Positions 27,217 through 35,201 of a stretch of DNA of 64,000 nucleotides are shown here, piece by piece (position 1 is the first letter of the stretch; the number at the start of each line of letters is the position of its first letter). Position numbers and translations under genes: made by a program. The notes beneath the pieces were generated by a model. It was not told the origin of the DNA. It saw only the letters and a program-made list of their open reading frames with translations, and made no database searches. Origin of the DNA: Pedobacter endophyticus (GTDB taxonomy: Bacteria > Bacteroidota > Bacteroidia > Sphingobacteriales > Sphingobacteriaceae); NCBI RefSeq assembly GCF_015679185.1, contig NZ_CP064939.1, forward strand, positions 682,001 through 746,000, read 5' to 3'.

Positions 27217-29046
27217 TTACCGCAACGGATCAAATGGTCCGCCCCAGGTGTTATTCTGTAACAGATTAATATTGCTCTGCATTGATGCCGTTGGTATCCC
27301 GAAGAAGTAAACGCCCGGTTGATAGTTGATGTTATAAGAATCGAGTGTCTTCGTTGTTACCGTGAAGCTCGATGTGTACAAAGCATCCAAATCGGTATTC
27401 GCGGCTGCATCTCTGGTGGCTAAAATGTAATCGCTATTGGTGCCGGTATTTTTTAAGGTGATGGTTACGCCAGTTCTTCTCTTGCCGTTCAATGTCGATT
27501 CCAGCAATTTTCTTCTTCTCAAATCCCAAAAACGTTTGCCCTCAAAAGCCAGTTCAATTTGTCGCTCTCTCATAATGGCAGCAATTAATTGATTTTTAGA
27601 CATTCCGGCGGTTAAACCGTACAAACCATCGGTACCAGCCTCAATGCCCGCTCTTTTTCTTAAGGCAATTAAGTTGGCGTATGCTTCTTGACCCTGCCCA
27701 ATGTTGCTTATCTCTGCCGCACATTCTGCAAGGTTTAACAATACCTCTGCGTAACGGATCTCAATCCAGTCGGTGCCCGCATTCGGGAAACTGGTTAAGG
27801 TTAACGTAGGGTCAATTCCTTTTCTAAGGTATAAGCCTGATGATGTTGCAGCGCTTTCTGTAGAGGTAAGCCCCGTGGTTTTGGTGTAGTAATACGTCCA
27901 TAAACGGTAGCTGGTATTGCCCAACAGCGGCCAGTTTGCCCCATTGTAGGCAATGGTTTGATCGAAGCGTGGATCGCGATTTTTATAAAACGTGTTGATG
28001 CTGTACGGATATTTCGTCGAAGTGCCAACATCCTTACCATCCTTCATCGGGAAAGCCATAGCCATATCCCACGTTGGCAGATTTGAGCCGCCACTGGTAC
28101 CAATATACTTTGGAACGGTTGAATTAGGATAGGTAGAATTGTTTTGACCGATATCGGTTTGGCTGGTATTGTATTGGGTAGCTAAAACCGCCTCGGGGTT
28201 ACGTGGGGTGCTTCCACCAGCGCTACCTTCTGTAGTCCACATCGAGTAATCCCATTTGTTATAAAGGCCGAATCCGTTTGCAGTTAGGTTGGCTACCGCA
28301 TCGGCGTTGGCTTGGTAGGCCGCCTGCCATCTGGTCATATCGTTGGTTGGGTTAAACTCTGGGCTTGCCCAATAAAGTAGCACCCTGCCTTTGTAGGCCA
28401 TCGCTGCACCTTTAGTTATGCGACCGTAATCGGCATTGTTGGGCCATTTGTTAGGAAGGTACTTGATACAGGTATCGAGATCCTTTACAATTTGGGCAAA
28501 GGTTTCGCTTGTGGTGTTGCGTGGTAAAAGTGCGGCTTGTTTGGCCTCATCGCCAACAGCATCTAAAGGCGTTAATACCAGCGGCACGCCACCATATAGC
28601 TTAACGAGCTCAAAGTAGCGGAACGCCCTCCAGAAAATGGCTTGCGATGCAAATCTATTCTTTACGGCAGGCGCCAACGTTCCGGCATTAATATCGCGGA
28701 TAAACATATTAATGGTACGGATTTTAAAGTAGTTGCCCTGCGTACTTACATTCCCCAAATCGGTAACCGATTCGATGGTTGCGGTTCCTCTTGTAAATAC
28801 GTTATCGCCCGATTGCTCATCGGATAGGGCATTAACCGAAGCGCTCAAACCACCAACGTTGCCAAACCAACCGGGCTGATTTTGGCTATACACGTAATTA
28901 ATGCTCAGCGTTGCGGTGGTAGAATCGTTATAAACCTGATCTTCGGTGAAACTGCCCAGATCTTGCTTTTCTAAAACCTTTTTGCAATTAGCGAAAAACA
29001 TAACGGTGCTTAGCGCTAAGGATGATAATATGATAATTTTTTTCAT
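27217..29046 (-). CDS. susD: SusD/RagB family glycan-binding lipoprotein (SusD-1)
   Basis: The start was set at 29,046 (MKKIIILSSLALSTVMFFAN C), a lipoprotein signal with Cys in FFANC; 609 residues. SusD TPR-like segments are visible: FWRAFRYFELVKLYGGVPLV, KGAAMAYKGRVLLYWASPEF, EIRYAEVLLNLAECAAEISN and RERQIELAFEGKRFWDLRRR. The C-terminus ends WGGPFDPLR, as usual for the family. It would cap the SusC-1 barrel on the cell surface and bind oligosaccharide. Its ATG is about 10 bp from the SusC-1 stop, and a terminator follows, so SusC-1/SusD-1 form a two-gene operon. Confidence 0.95.
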   Translation of the reverse strand: MKKIIILSSLALSTVMFFANCKKVLEKQDLGSFTEDQVYNDSTTATLSINYVYSQNQPGWFGNVGGLSASVNALSDEQSGDNVFTRGTATIESVTDLGNVSTQGNYFKIRTINMFIRDINAGTLAPAVKNRFASQAIFWRAFRYFELVKLYGGVPLVLTPLDAVGDEAKQAALLPRNTTSETFAQIVKDLDTCIKYLPNKWPNNADYGRITKGAAMAYKGRVLLYWASPEFNPTNDMTRWQAAYQANADAVANLTANGFGLYNKWDYSMWTTEGSAGGSTPRNPEAVLATQYNTSQTDIGQNNSTYPNSTVPKYIGTSGGSNLPTWDMAMAFPMKDGKDVGTSTKYPYSINTFYKNRDPRFDQTIAYNGANWPLLGNTSYRLWTYYYTKTTGLTSTESAATSSGLYLRKGIDPTLTLTSFPNAGTDWIEIRYAEVLLNLAECAAEISNIGQGQEAYANLIALRKRAGIEAGTDGLYGLTAGMSKNQLIAAIMRERQIELAFEGKRFWDLRRRKLLESTLNGKRRTGVTITLKNTGTNSDYILATRDAAANTDLDALYTSSFTVTTKTLDSYNINYQPGVYFFGIPTASMQSNINLLQNNTWGGPFDPLR

Positions 29047-29056
29047 GACGATGTTT

Positions 29057-32000
29057 TTATAAACCAACATTTAAACCAAATGAAATGGTGCGTAAGGTAG
29101 GATAAGCACCCATTGGCGTTAGAAAATCTCTGTAATTGTTCGGGAATGGATTAATAAACTGTACGGGGTTGGTAGCTTGTGCAAATACCCTGATGCTGTT
29201 GATACCGATTTTACTGGTTAGCTTGTTGGGTACGGTGTAGCTTACGTTGGCATTGGTTATACCCAGTTGTGTGGCCGAAACGAGCCAGAAATCGCTATCC
29301 TCTAATGCGCTTGAGAAATATGGGTTCGGGTACGCGGCATTGGTGTTTGTTGGTGTCCAATGATCAACCCAGTACGAAGCCCTGTTGTTGTAAACCGTTG
29401 AGCCGTTACCGCTCGCCTTTAATCCGCCAATGGAGGTATATCCGCCCCATGATAAGCCCGCAATTACGTTCACATTTATCGGTCCGTAGCCCAAGCTGAA
29501 GTTTAAACCGAGGTTATTGTGGTTATTTTGACGGTTGGTTACATACTTTTTATCGGCCACAGTAATCATACCATCGCCATTTACATCCTCGTAATTAATC
29601 ATTCCGGGTTGTAAAAAGTTATCTAAAATTTTCACCTTATTTGCACCGCCAGCTGCTGCCGCTCTTTGCGCAATAATGGCATCGGCATCGGCTTGGGTTC
29701 TGATAATGCCTAATGATTTATAGGCGAAATAGCCTGCATCGCTCGATTGACCTGTTAAATCTTCAAGTGTACCCACTTTACCCGAGGCGATATCGTATTT
29801 GATGATCTTATTATCGTTCCATGTATAAAACGGGCTAAAGCTATAGGTGAACTTGTCTCCTATTTTATCTTTCCATGTGGCCGAAAACTCGTAACCAAAA
29901 TTGTTAACCTCGCCGTAATTCTCGGTTGGTACGGCTGCACCGATCAGGAATGATACCGACGATTGTAAAGTGGCCAACATATCGTAATTGTGGTTCCAGA
30001 AATAATCTCCTGATAAGCTCAGCTTTCCACCTAACAATTGCATATCGAAACCGTAATTGGTTTTCAAGGCATGATCCCACACTACAGCATCATTCGGTAT
30101 GGCTACGTTCGTTTTAATGGCAATGGTTCTATCGGCTTCGTTAAATACGGCGCCACCGCTACTGCCCGTACCCAAATTGTACGAACGTAAAAATTGGTAG
30201 GCCTTGGTTGCATCGGTTCCGGTTAAGCCTACGTTTGCCCTAAATTTTAAGAAATCGATCCATTTTACGTTATCCTTAAAGAAGTTTTCTTCGGAAATTA
30301 CCCAACCCACTGATGCTGCCGGGAAGCTTCCCCAATTGTTTCCGGGGCTAAATTTTGCACTACCATCGGCACGATATACCAACTGTAATAAGTACTTATT
30401 GTCGTAATCGTAGTTAATACGAGAAATTACGGATTGAAATCCGTCTTGACTCAATTGCGATGATTGGGTTGAGGTTTGCGTGCCCACGGTAAAGGTTTGA
30501 TAGGGTAAACCTCCCGCAACTACGCCCTCCGTCATGGCTGCAACCCCTTCCGAGCTGCTTTCTCGTTGCTCAACCAAGGCTAGTGCCGAAATGTTGTGCT
30601 TACCAAAGCTTCGGTTATAATTGAAACCTGCGTTCAATTGATAATTTTCGGCAAAAACAGGATTTAAACGTACGCGATCGCCGTTTTTAATGGTATAGGT
30701 TCCTAATAAAGCGCCTCCGGGGATGTGGTTGTTGGCACCTTCGCCCGCATATTTATAATAGGTAAAGGTGGTGCCGAACTGCTTGTTGTTGGTTGAGTTG
30801 ATATTTTTATTTCCGGTAAAGGTAGCCTGTAAGCCTTTTACTCCCGGAATATCGTAAGTAACCTTACCCAAAAAGTTCATGTTGTACCGTTTGCCCCCGG
30901 TAAAGTTGTCGGAGTTTTGCACGAGAAAGAAATTTACGTTATCTAAACCGCCGGTATTGCTTGAGCCGAGGATAACGGGATTGCCGTTGATGTAATATTC
31001 TGACCATGGGTTAACGTTTTGCAAACTGGCCACATCGTTATCCAAACTCTCTGATGTGCTGTTCAGTTTATAGAAATAACTTTTTGTCGAGTTCACATCA
31101 CCACTAATTGAACCCGAAACGGTTAAACGCTTTGATAGCTTGGCTTCGATAGATGCCCGCAAACCGTATTTATCTGAATTGATACCTTTAAAGTTTGAAT
31201 TTTGCGTAACGTAATCGCCACCAATAAAATAGGTTACCTTATCGGTACCGCCGCTAATGTTAACGGCGTTTCTTAACAAGGTTGAGGTTTGAAAAGCTTC
31301 TTTTAACCAGTTGTGATTGTTGTTGGTAAAATATTCAAGCTCATCTGGCGTGTACCATTGTGTTTGACGTGTTAAATCGGGCACACCGTTAATTACGCGG
31401 TAACCATCGGCGTTGATATAATTGTTATTTGGCGTGCCAGAAGCGGTTTGTGCATAAACTGAAGCATTTAAATAATCGTTAACGTAGTTACCCAATTGTA
31501 AGCCCGACATTAACTCGGGAAGCTTTGTGGCGTTAGAAAAACCAACGGTTGAGCTGAAATTGATGCGTGGCGCACCCGTTCTACCGCGTTTGGTACGTAC
31601 TAAGACTACACCGTTCGATCCTGAAACCCCAAATATTGCGGCTTCGGCATCTTTTAACACCGAAATACTTTCGACCATGCTTTGATCTAGTTGCTCAAAA
31701 TCTTGCTGACTTCGAACTACATCATCAATTACGTAAATTGGATTGGTACCTTGTTGGCTATCTTTTGAAAGTACCGTCGGGTTCCGTACCGTAATTGTAG
31801 CGGCTTGCCCGGGGCGCTGAACGCCACCACCAACGGTTACACCCGGCATGGTACCACGTAAAACGGCACTTAAGCTAAGGGCAGGTACATCTTCTACCTT
31901 TTTCAAATCGGGCTGAGATATGGCCGCCGTTAGCGAGGCTTTTTTCTGTGTTCCGTAACCTACAATTACCACATCTTCCAAATCGTTGTTCTCCGAAACG

Positions 32001-32299
32001 AGCTTCACTGCGATGTTGGTTTGCGTGCCTACAGTTACCTGCTGGCGAATATAGCCAATGTAAGAGAATACCAATACATCGCTATTGCTTCTTACCTGAA
32101 TGGTAAACTCGCCGTTGCCATTGGTGCTTACATTGCTCGGAACACCTTTTAAACTTACATTTACGCCGGGAATGCCCTGCCCATCTGCCTGATCTACCAC
32201 CTTGCCCGTTACCTTACGGTCTTGTGCAAACAGCGCTGTACTTGCTACCAATAGGAGTAGTAAGGACATAGAAATTTTAATTAAAATTTTAATGTTCAT
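29057..32299 (-). CDS. susC: SusC/RagA TonB-dependent glycan transporter (SusC-1)
   Basis: 1080 residues with signal peptide ending STALFAQ. A CarboxypepD_reg-like beta-sandwich follows (RKVTGKVVDQADGQGIPGVN VSLKG). Next is the TonB-box region DVVIVGYGTQKK, the plug (VPALSLSAVLRGTMPGV, SISVLKDAEAAIFGVSGSNG VVLVRTKRGR), and a 22-strand outer-membrane barrel ending YPTLRTISFGLNVGL. There is no STN domain, so it does not signal through a FecIR system. It imports oligosaccharides with SusD-1. The promoter region carries element B about 340 bp upstream of the ATG. Confidence 0.95.
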   Translation of the reverse strand: MNIKILIKISMSLLLLLVASTALFAQDRKVTGKVVDQADGQGIPGVNVSLKGVPSNVSTNGNGEFTIQVRSNSDVLVFSYIGYIRQQVTVGTQTNIAVKLVSENNDLEDVVIVGYGTQKKASLTAAISQPDLKKVEDVPALSLSAVLRGTMPGVTVGGGVQRPGQAATITVRNPTVLSKDSQQGTNPIYVIDDVVRSQQDFEQLDQSMVESISVLKDAEAAIFGVSGSNGVVLVRTKRGRTGAPRINFSSTVGFSNATKLPELMSGLQLGNYVNDYLNASVYAQTASGTPNNNYINADGYRVINGVPDLTRQTQWYTPDELEYFTNNNHNWLKEAFQTSTLLRNAVNISGGTDKVTYFIGGDYVTQNSNFKGINSDKYGLRASIEAKLSKRLTVSGSISGDVNSTKSYFYKLNSTSESLDNDVASLQNVNPWSEYYINGNPVILGSSNTGGLDNVNFFLVQNSDNFTGGKRYNMNFLGKVTYDIPGVKGLQATFTGNKNINSTNNKQFGTTFTYYKYAGEGANNHIPGGALLGTYTIKNGDRVRLNPVFAENYQLNAGFNYNRSFGKHNISALALVEQRESSSEGVAAMTEGVVAGGLPYQTFTVGTQTSTQSSQLSQDGFQSVISRINYDYDNKYLLQLVYRADGSAKFSPGNNWGSFPAASVGWVISEENFFKDNVKWIDFLKFRANVGLTGTDATKAYQFLRSYNLGTGSSGGAVFNEADRTIAIKTNVAIPNDAVVWDHALKTNYGFDMQLLGGKLSLSGDYFWNHNYDMLATLQSSVSFLIGAAVPTENYGEVNNFGYEFSATWKDKIGDKFTYSFSPFYTWNDNKIIKYDIASGKVGTLEDLTGQSSDAGYFAYKSLGIIRTQADADAIIAQRAAAAGGANKVKILDNFLQPGMINYEDVNGDGMITVADKKYVTNRQNNHNNLGLNFSLGYGPINVNVIAGLSWGGYTSIGGLKASGNGSTVYNNRASYWVDHWTPTNTNAAYPNPYFSSALEDSDFWLVSATQLGITNANVSYTVPNKLTSKIGINSIRVFAQATNPVQFINPFPNNYRDFLTPMGAYPTLRTISFGLNVGL

Positions 32300-32622
32300 T
32301 TTATTATTTGGTTAGTTGTTAATTCAACTCGGTATCACCCGATTTTTATCGAATAATGAATTTTACTTGATTAAAGATTTTGATTAATGGAGCGTTTTGC
32401 TCAAGATAGGTTTGCGCTTAGCGATTTTTGATCGATGGGGATGCATAATAAGGCTCATTTTAGGGTTGATTATTATAAAATATTTTTTGGTTAGATTATA
32501 TTGAAAATCTACTTCTTGTGTTAGAATATACTCTTGAAATGTCTTAGGAGAGGTTTTTTTAAATTATTTAGGGATTAAAAATATTTAAAAAAGACAAACA
32601 GGGTATAACTAAAAACTAGCAT

Positions 32623-32675
32623 ACAAGGTAAAAATAATTATTCATATATAAATACAACATTCTTAAATAAAAATG
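32623..32675 (-). promoter_or_regulatory. Upstream element B (shared with pectate lyases)
   Basis: ACAAGGTA (32,623-32,630), 10 nt, then TTCATATATAAATACAACAT and TCTTAAATAAAAA. It is nearly identical to element A. On the coding strand TACCTTGT would be the -7-like box. It lies about 340 bp before the SusC-1 ATG, implying a long leader if it is the promoter. Confidence 0.45.
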
Positions 32676-32735
32676 TTAAATCGTAAAATTGTTACTTTAG
32701 GTGGGGTTGGGCGTAAAAAAGAGGAAGCGATTTAT

Positions 32736-32770
32736 TGTCGGCGGGTGATGACACCAGCCGGTAGGAAAAA
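32736..32770. repeat. R8 hairpin repeat, left copy
   Basis: TGTCGGCGGGTGATGACACC AGCCGGTAGG AAAAA contains a hairpin GGCgGGTG/CACCaGCC. The right copy at 34,074-34,108 has the same orientation and about 30 of 35 matching bases. The two copies bracket the plus-strand gene and its palindrome array. Confidence 0.75.
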
Positions 32771-32826
32771 TATAAATTCACTTGTATCTACAAGCGGAAC
32801 TTGATTTCACACAGCTTATAACCAAA

Positions 32827-32856
32827 AGAAGTCAAGCTTTAAAAGCTTGACTTCTT
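32827..32856. repeat. R6 perfect hairpin (GAAGTCAAGCTT/AAGCTTGACTTC)
   Basis: A 12- to 13-bp perfect stem surrounds a TAA-type loop. T-rich sequence after the right arm (ctttatattggcttttt) could give a weak plus-strand terminator. A second copy with the same stem is at 50,621-50,651. Confidence 0.7.
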
Positions 32857-32871
32857 TATATTGGCTTTTTA

Positions 32872-33118
32872 ACCCAAACGCTCATAGGTACAGGTATGTA
32901 AAGCTATGCAATACTACACCTGAGAGGAATGATAAAGGGAGGCTTGGCTACAGCCTCATTAGCATCGTTAGCTTTGAATTTCGATAATCGATTATTGAAG
33001 ACAGTAGACAAGATGAATAGCAACACTGTAATTAAAAAAATACCTCTTTTAGGAATATTTAATTACATTTAGATCGGTTTTTAAAATCGAAAACCAATTA
33101 AACCAAATATAAAACCTT
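32872..33118 (+). other. Leader region of the unknown plus-strand gene
   Basis: About 250 bp without coding sequence. It holds a hairpin GAGGCT/AGCCTC at 32,939-32,957 and a short GGTTTT/AAAACC hairpin near 33,075. A TACATTTA box at about 33,063 is similar to TAnnTTTG. No other structure is recognised. Confidence 0.35.
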
Positions 33119-33625
33119 ATGGCATTTAACAATTTCGACAGCCGTCATTTTTCCGCTAAGGAACAAACGGCATTAACAGCGGCTATGAACACGCTTGAGG
33201 CCGCCTTAACCGGCAAACTGGCCAATCTATCGGCCGATGAGCGCCGCCAGTATGGCAGCGTGAATGAACAGAACAAACTTATCATCAACAAGGTAAGGGA
33301 TTACCACAACAGCGAAGCGAACCTGAGCAGCAACGATGTAGACTGGGAGGAATTTGAGCGTGACTATAACACCCGCATGGTGCTACAAAATGCTATACAA
33401 CGGCTTCAAAGTACGATTGACGGCCTGAATGCCGCCAAGGTTTTGCACGACTGGGACAATTATCAGGCGGCGCTTACTGATTACGAGTTTGCCAAGTACA
33501 AAAACACGAGGGGCGCCCTTGGTTTCAATACCAAGGTAAGTGAGCTGGCGCAGTTTTTTGCTGGCGGCGGTAGTGGTTCTGCCCAATCGCCTATACCTCC
33601 AGAAAACGGCTTTACAGGTGCTTAG
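33119..33625 (+). CDS. Unknown cytosolic helical protein adjoining a palindrome array
   Basis: 168 residues, no signal peptide or membrane segment. I do not recognise the family. The start MAFNNFDSRHFSAKEQTALT is preceded by an A-rich tract. The body is predicted mostly helical and acidic (TALTAAMNTLEAALTGKLAN LSADERRQYG, VDWEEFERDYNTRMVLQNAI, RLQSTIDGLN, WDNYQAALTDYEFAKY). It ends in a flexible Gly/Ser/Pro tail (FFAGGGSGSAQSPIPPENG). It is the only plus-strand gene among minus-strand SusCD operons. The stop codon is 5-10 bp before a 380-bp array of CCACGT palindromes, and the pair lies between two direct R8 repeats. Its codons look more GC-rich than the neighbours. It has no motif of a transposase, nuclease or toxin that I can see. 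It could be a DNA- or RNA-binding partner of the array. Confidence 0.7.
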   Translation: MAFNNFDSRHFSAKEQTALTAAMNTLEAALTGKLANLSADERRQYGSVNEQNKLIINKVRDYHNSEANLSSNDVDWEEFERDYNTRMVLQNAIQRLQSTIDGLNAAKVLHDWDNYQAALTDYEFAKYKNTRGALGFNTKVSELAQFFAGGGSGSAQSPIPPENGFTGA

Positions 33626-33629
33626 CACT

Positions 33630-34007
33630 TGGTGAACCACGTTCAACAATCCATTAACCCCGTAGTATAACGTGGTGCACCACGTTATACTACCCGTTTA
33701 CCACGTTAGTACACGAGGTACACCACGTTCGGAACCCCGTTTACCACGTTACCCTACGTGGTAGAGCACGTCCGGAACCCCGTTTACCACGTTACCCTAC
33801 GTGGTACACCACGTTCGGAACCCCATTTACCACGTTACCCTACCCCGCCAACGGGGTAAACGACGTGGTTGACCACGTTGCACACCCCGGCAACGGAGTA
33901 AACGACGTGGTAGACCACGTTGCACACCCCGGCATTGGAGTAAACGACGTGGTTGACCACGTTACCCTACCCCAACAGCGGGGCAAATGACGTGGTAGAC
34001 CACGTTC
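33630..34007. repeat. Dense palindromic array with 43- and 42-bp tandem units
   Basis: I count 12 CCACGT and 7 ACGTGG hexamers (reverse complements). A 32-nt perfect palindrome lies at 33,662-33,693, centred on GTGGTGCACCAC. Units of 43 bp (CGGAACCCCGTTTACCACGT...) start at 33,730, 33,773 and 33,816. Units of 42 bp (GCACACCCCGGCAACGGAGT...) start at 33,880 and 33,922, with a variant at 33,964. A second dyad ACCCCG-ccaa-CGGGGT is at 33,842-33,857. There are no unique spacers, so this is not a CRISPR. GC is far higher than the surroundings. Confidence 0.9.
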
Positions 34008-34073
34008 CAATAGTCGAGGGACAAGAAATCTAAAGTTTGAGTGCCTAAACTGCTTCTATCAAAGCTTTTTCTA

Positions 34074-34108
34074 TGTTGGCGGGTGAGTACACCAGCCGAT
34101 AAGAAAAA
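34074..34108. repeat. R8 hairpin repeat, right copy
   Basis: TGTTGGCGGGTGAGTACACC AGCCGATAAG AAAAA is a direct-orientation copy of 32,736-32,770. With flanking CTTTTTCT/AGAAAAAG arms (34,064-34,110) it forms a longer hairpin. An R5 palindrome variant (CCGTTGACTTCAGTCAACGG) follows at about 34,123-34,142. Confidence 0.75.
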
Positions 34109-34173
34109 GTATCGGATTCATTGCCGTTGACTTCAGTCAACGGTTAGCAGCAATATTATAAACCACAAAGCAC

Positions 34174-34203
34174 AAAAAAAGGAAGCGATAAATCGCTTCC
34201 TTA
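34174..34203 (-). terminator. Rho-independent terminator of the SusC-2 operon
   Basis: A perfect GGAAGCGAT/ATCGCTTCC stem with a 2-nt centre is followed on the minus strand by seven T residues. It starts 25 bp beyond the stop of the surface lipoprotein gene. Confidence 0.9.
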
Positions 34204-34227
34204 TCTAACCAAACTGAGGTTACCTCT

Positions 34228-35178
34228 TTAGTTCTGGATTTTCACATCGATATTGAGAAAAACGCCTCTTGATGAATTATTGCTCGATACGGAATTTACA
34301 TAAATTGCGCCGTATTTTCCTTCGGGGGTTAAAAAGTAAAACAAACTTCCCGATATTAAACCTGTTGTAATTGCTTTAAGTGTAGGCTTGGCGCTCTTAC
34401 CAGCACTACCGATTTGCGCTCCGGTTCTGAGATTTGTAAAAGCCGATAGCTGACCGGTTTTAGGGGCAGCCACAAGGGTCGCCCTTTTGTTTGTCCATGA
34501 GCTAATGTCGTAAGCTGTAAATGGCAGCGGATTGGCATCGAGGGCATATACGCCGTAGATAAAGCCATTGGCCACTGTACCGCTACTACCGGTTAAAACA
34601 GAACGGTAGAGACCCAAATCAATTTTACTGGTATTATCCCTCCCGTTGGCATAGCTGAACAACTCGCCACTAGTTAACGAAATATAAGAGTTTGATGTTT
34701 TGCCTACCGAATCGGGAATAAATATTTCTCTTGAAGCAAAGTATTTGTAATCGGGCAGTACATTTAAGGTAACGCTTTTGTAGCCGTCGCCCAGGTAAAT
34801 CCCCGCCTTATCCAGCGCCCACACCCGGTACGTGATCTTACCCACCCGGTTGTCCATCTTAAGTTTAAACACACCAGAGTATTTTCGTCTTTGCGAATCG
34901 TTCAACGGTATCTTTGTGGGTATTGCAGCGGATGTTTCAAAAACACAAGCTACGTACATGTCCTCTTTTGCCGATTCGATAGTGTACTCAATATATACAC
35001 TATCGCCAACATTTACATCCTTATACTCGGTAACCGCATAAGGGCTGTTTGCGGTGTAGGTTACACTTAATTCATCAAACATATTAAATATGTTTTCGGT
35101 ATCTTTTTTGCAGGCCGAGAAGCCGAGTGCTCCCAGAAACAACAGGCCAACGTATTTTAAATTTCTTTTCATTTTCAT
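34228..35178 (-). CDS. Lipoprotein in SusE/F position, putative surface glycan-binding protein
   Basis: The start was set at 35,178 (MKMKRNLKYVGLLFLGALGF SACKK); MKRN at 35,172 is equally possible. About 316 residues with lipobox GFSAC. An Ig-like N-domain (LSVTYTANSPYAVTEYKDVN VGDSVYIEY) is followed by a beta-rich C-terminal part (GYKSVTLNVL, LTSGELFSYANGR, FYFLTPEGKYGAIYVNSVSS). No enzyme motif is visible. It is third in the SusC-2/SusD-2 operon, 24 bp after SusD-2, so it is probably a surface glycan-binding protein. DUF4466/DUF4843-like names are possible, but the family is not certain. Confidence 0.7.
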   Translation of the reverse strand: MKMKRNLKYVGLLFLGALGFSACKKDTENIFNMFDELSVTYTANSPYAVTEYKDVNVGDSVYIEYTIESAKEDMYVACVFETSAAIPTKIPLNDSQRRKYSGVFKLKMDNRVGKITYRVWALDKAGIYLGDGYKSVTLNVLPDYKYFASREIFIPDSVGKTSNSYISLTSGELFSYANGRDNTSKIDLGLYRSVLTGSSGTVANGFIYGVYALDANPLPFTAYDISSWTNKRATLVAAPKTGQLSAFTNLRTGAQIGSAGKSAKPTLKAITTGLISGSLFYFLTPEGKYGAIYVNSVSSNNSSRGVFLNIDVKIQN

Positions 35179-35201
35179 TTTATTTATGAGTGATACGTGG
35201 T

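Noticed and set aside
29057..32299. SusC-1 as a FecA-type signalling receptor
   Set aside because: No STN domain is present after the signal peptide, and no sigma/anti-sigma genes adjoin it.
33119..33625. Transposase or RAYT for the adjacent array
   Set aside because: The protein has no HUH, Tyr or DDE motif and is helical with a low-complexity tail.
33630..34007. CRISPR array
   Set aside because: Units are 42-43 bp, self-palindromic and abut directly with no unique spacers of constant length; no cas gene is near.
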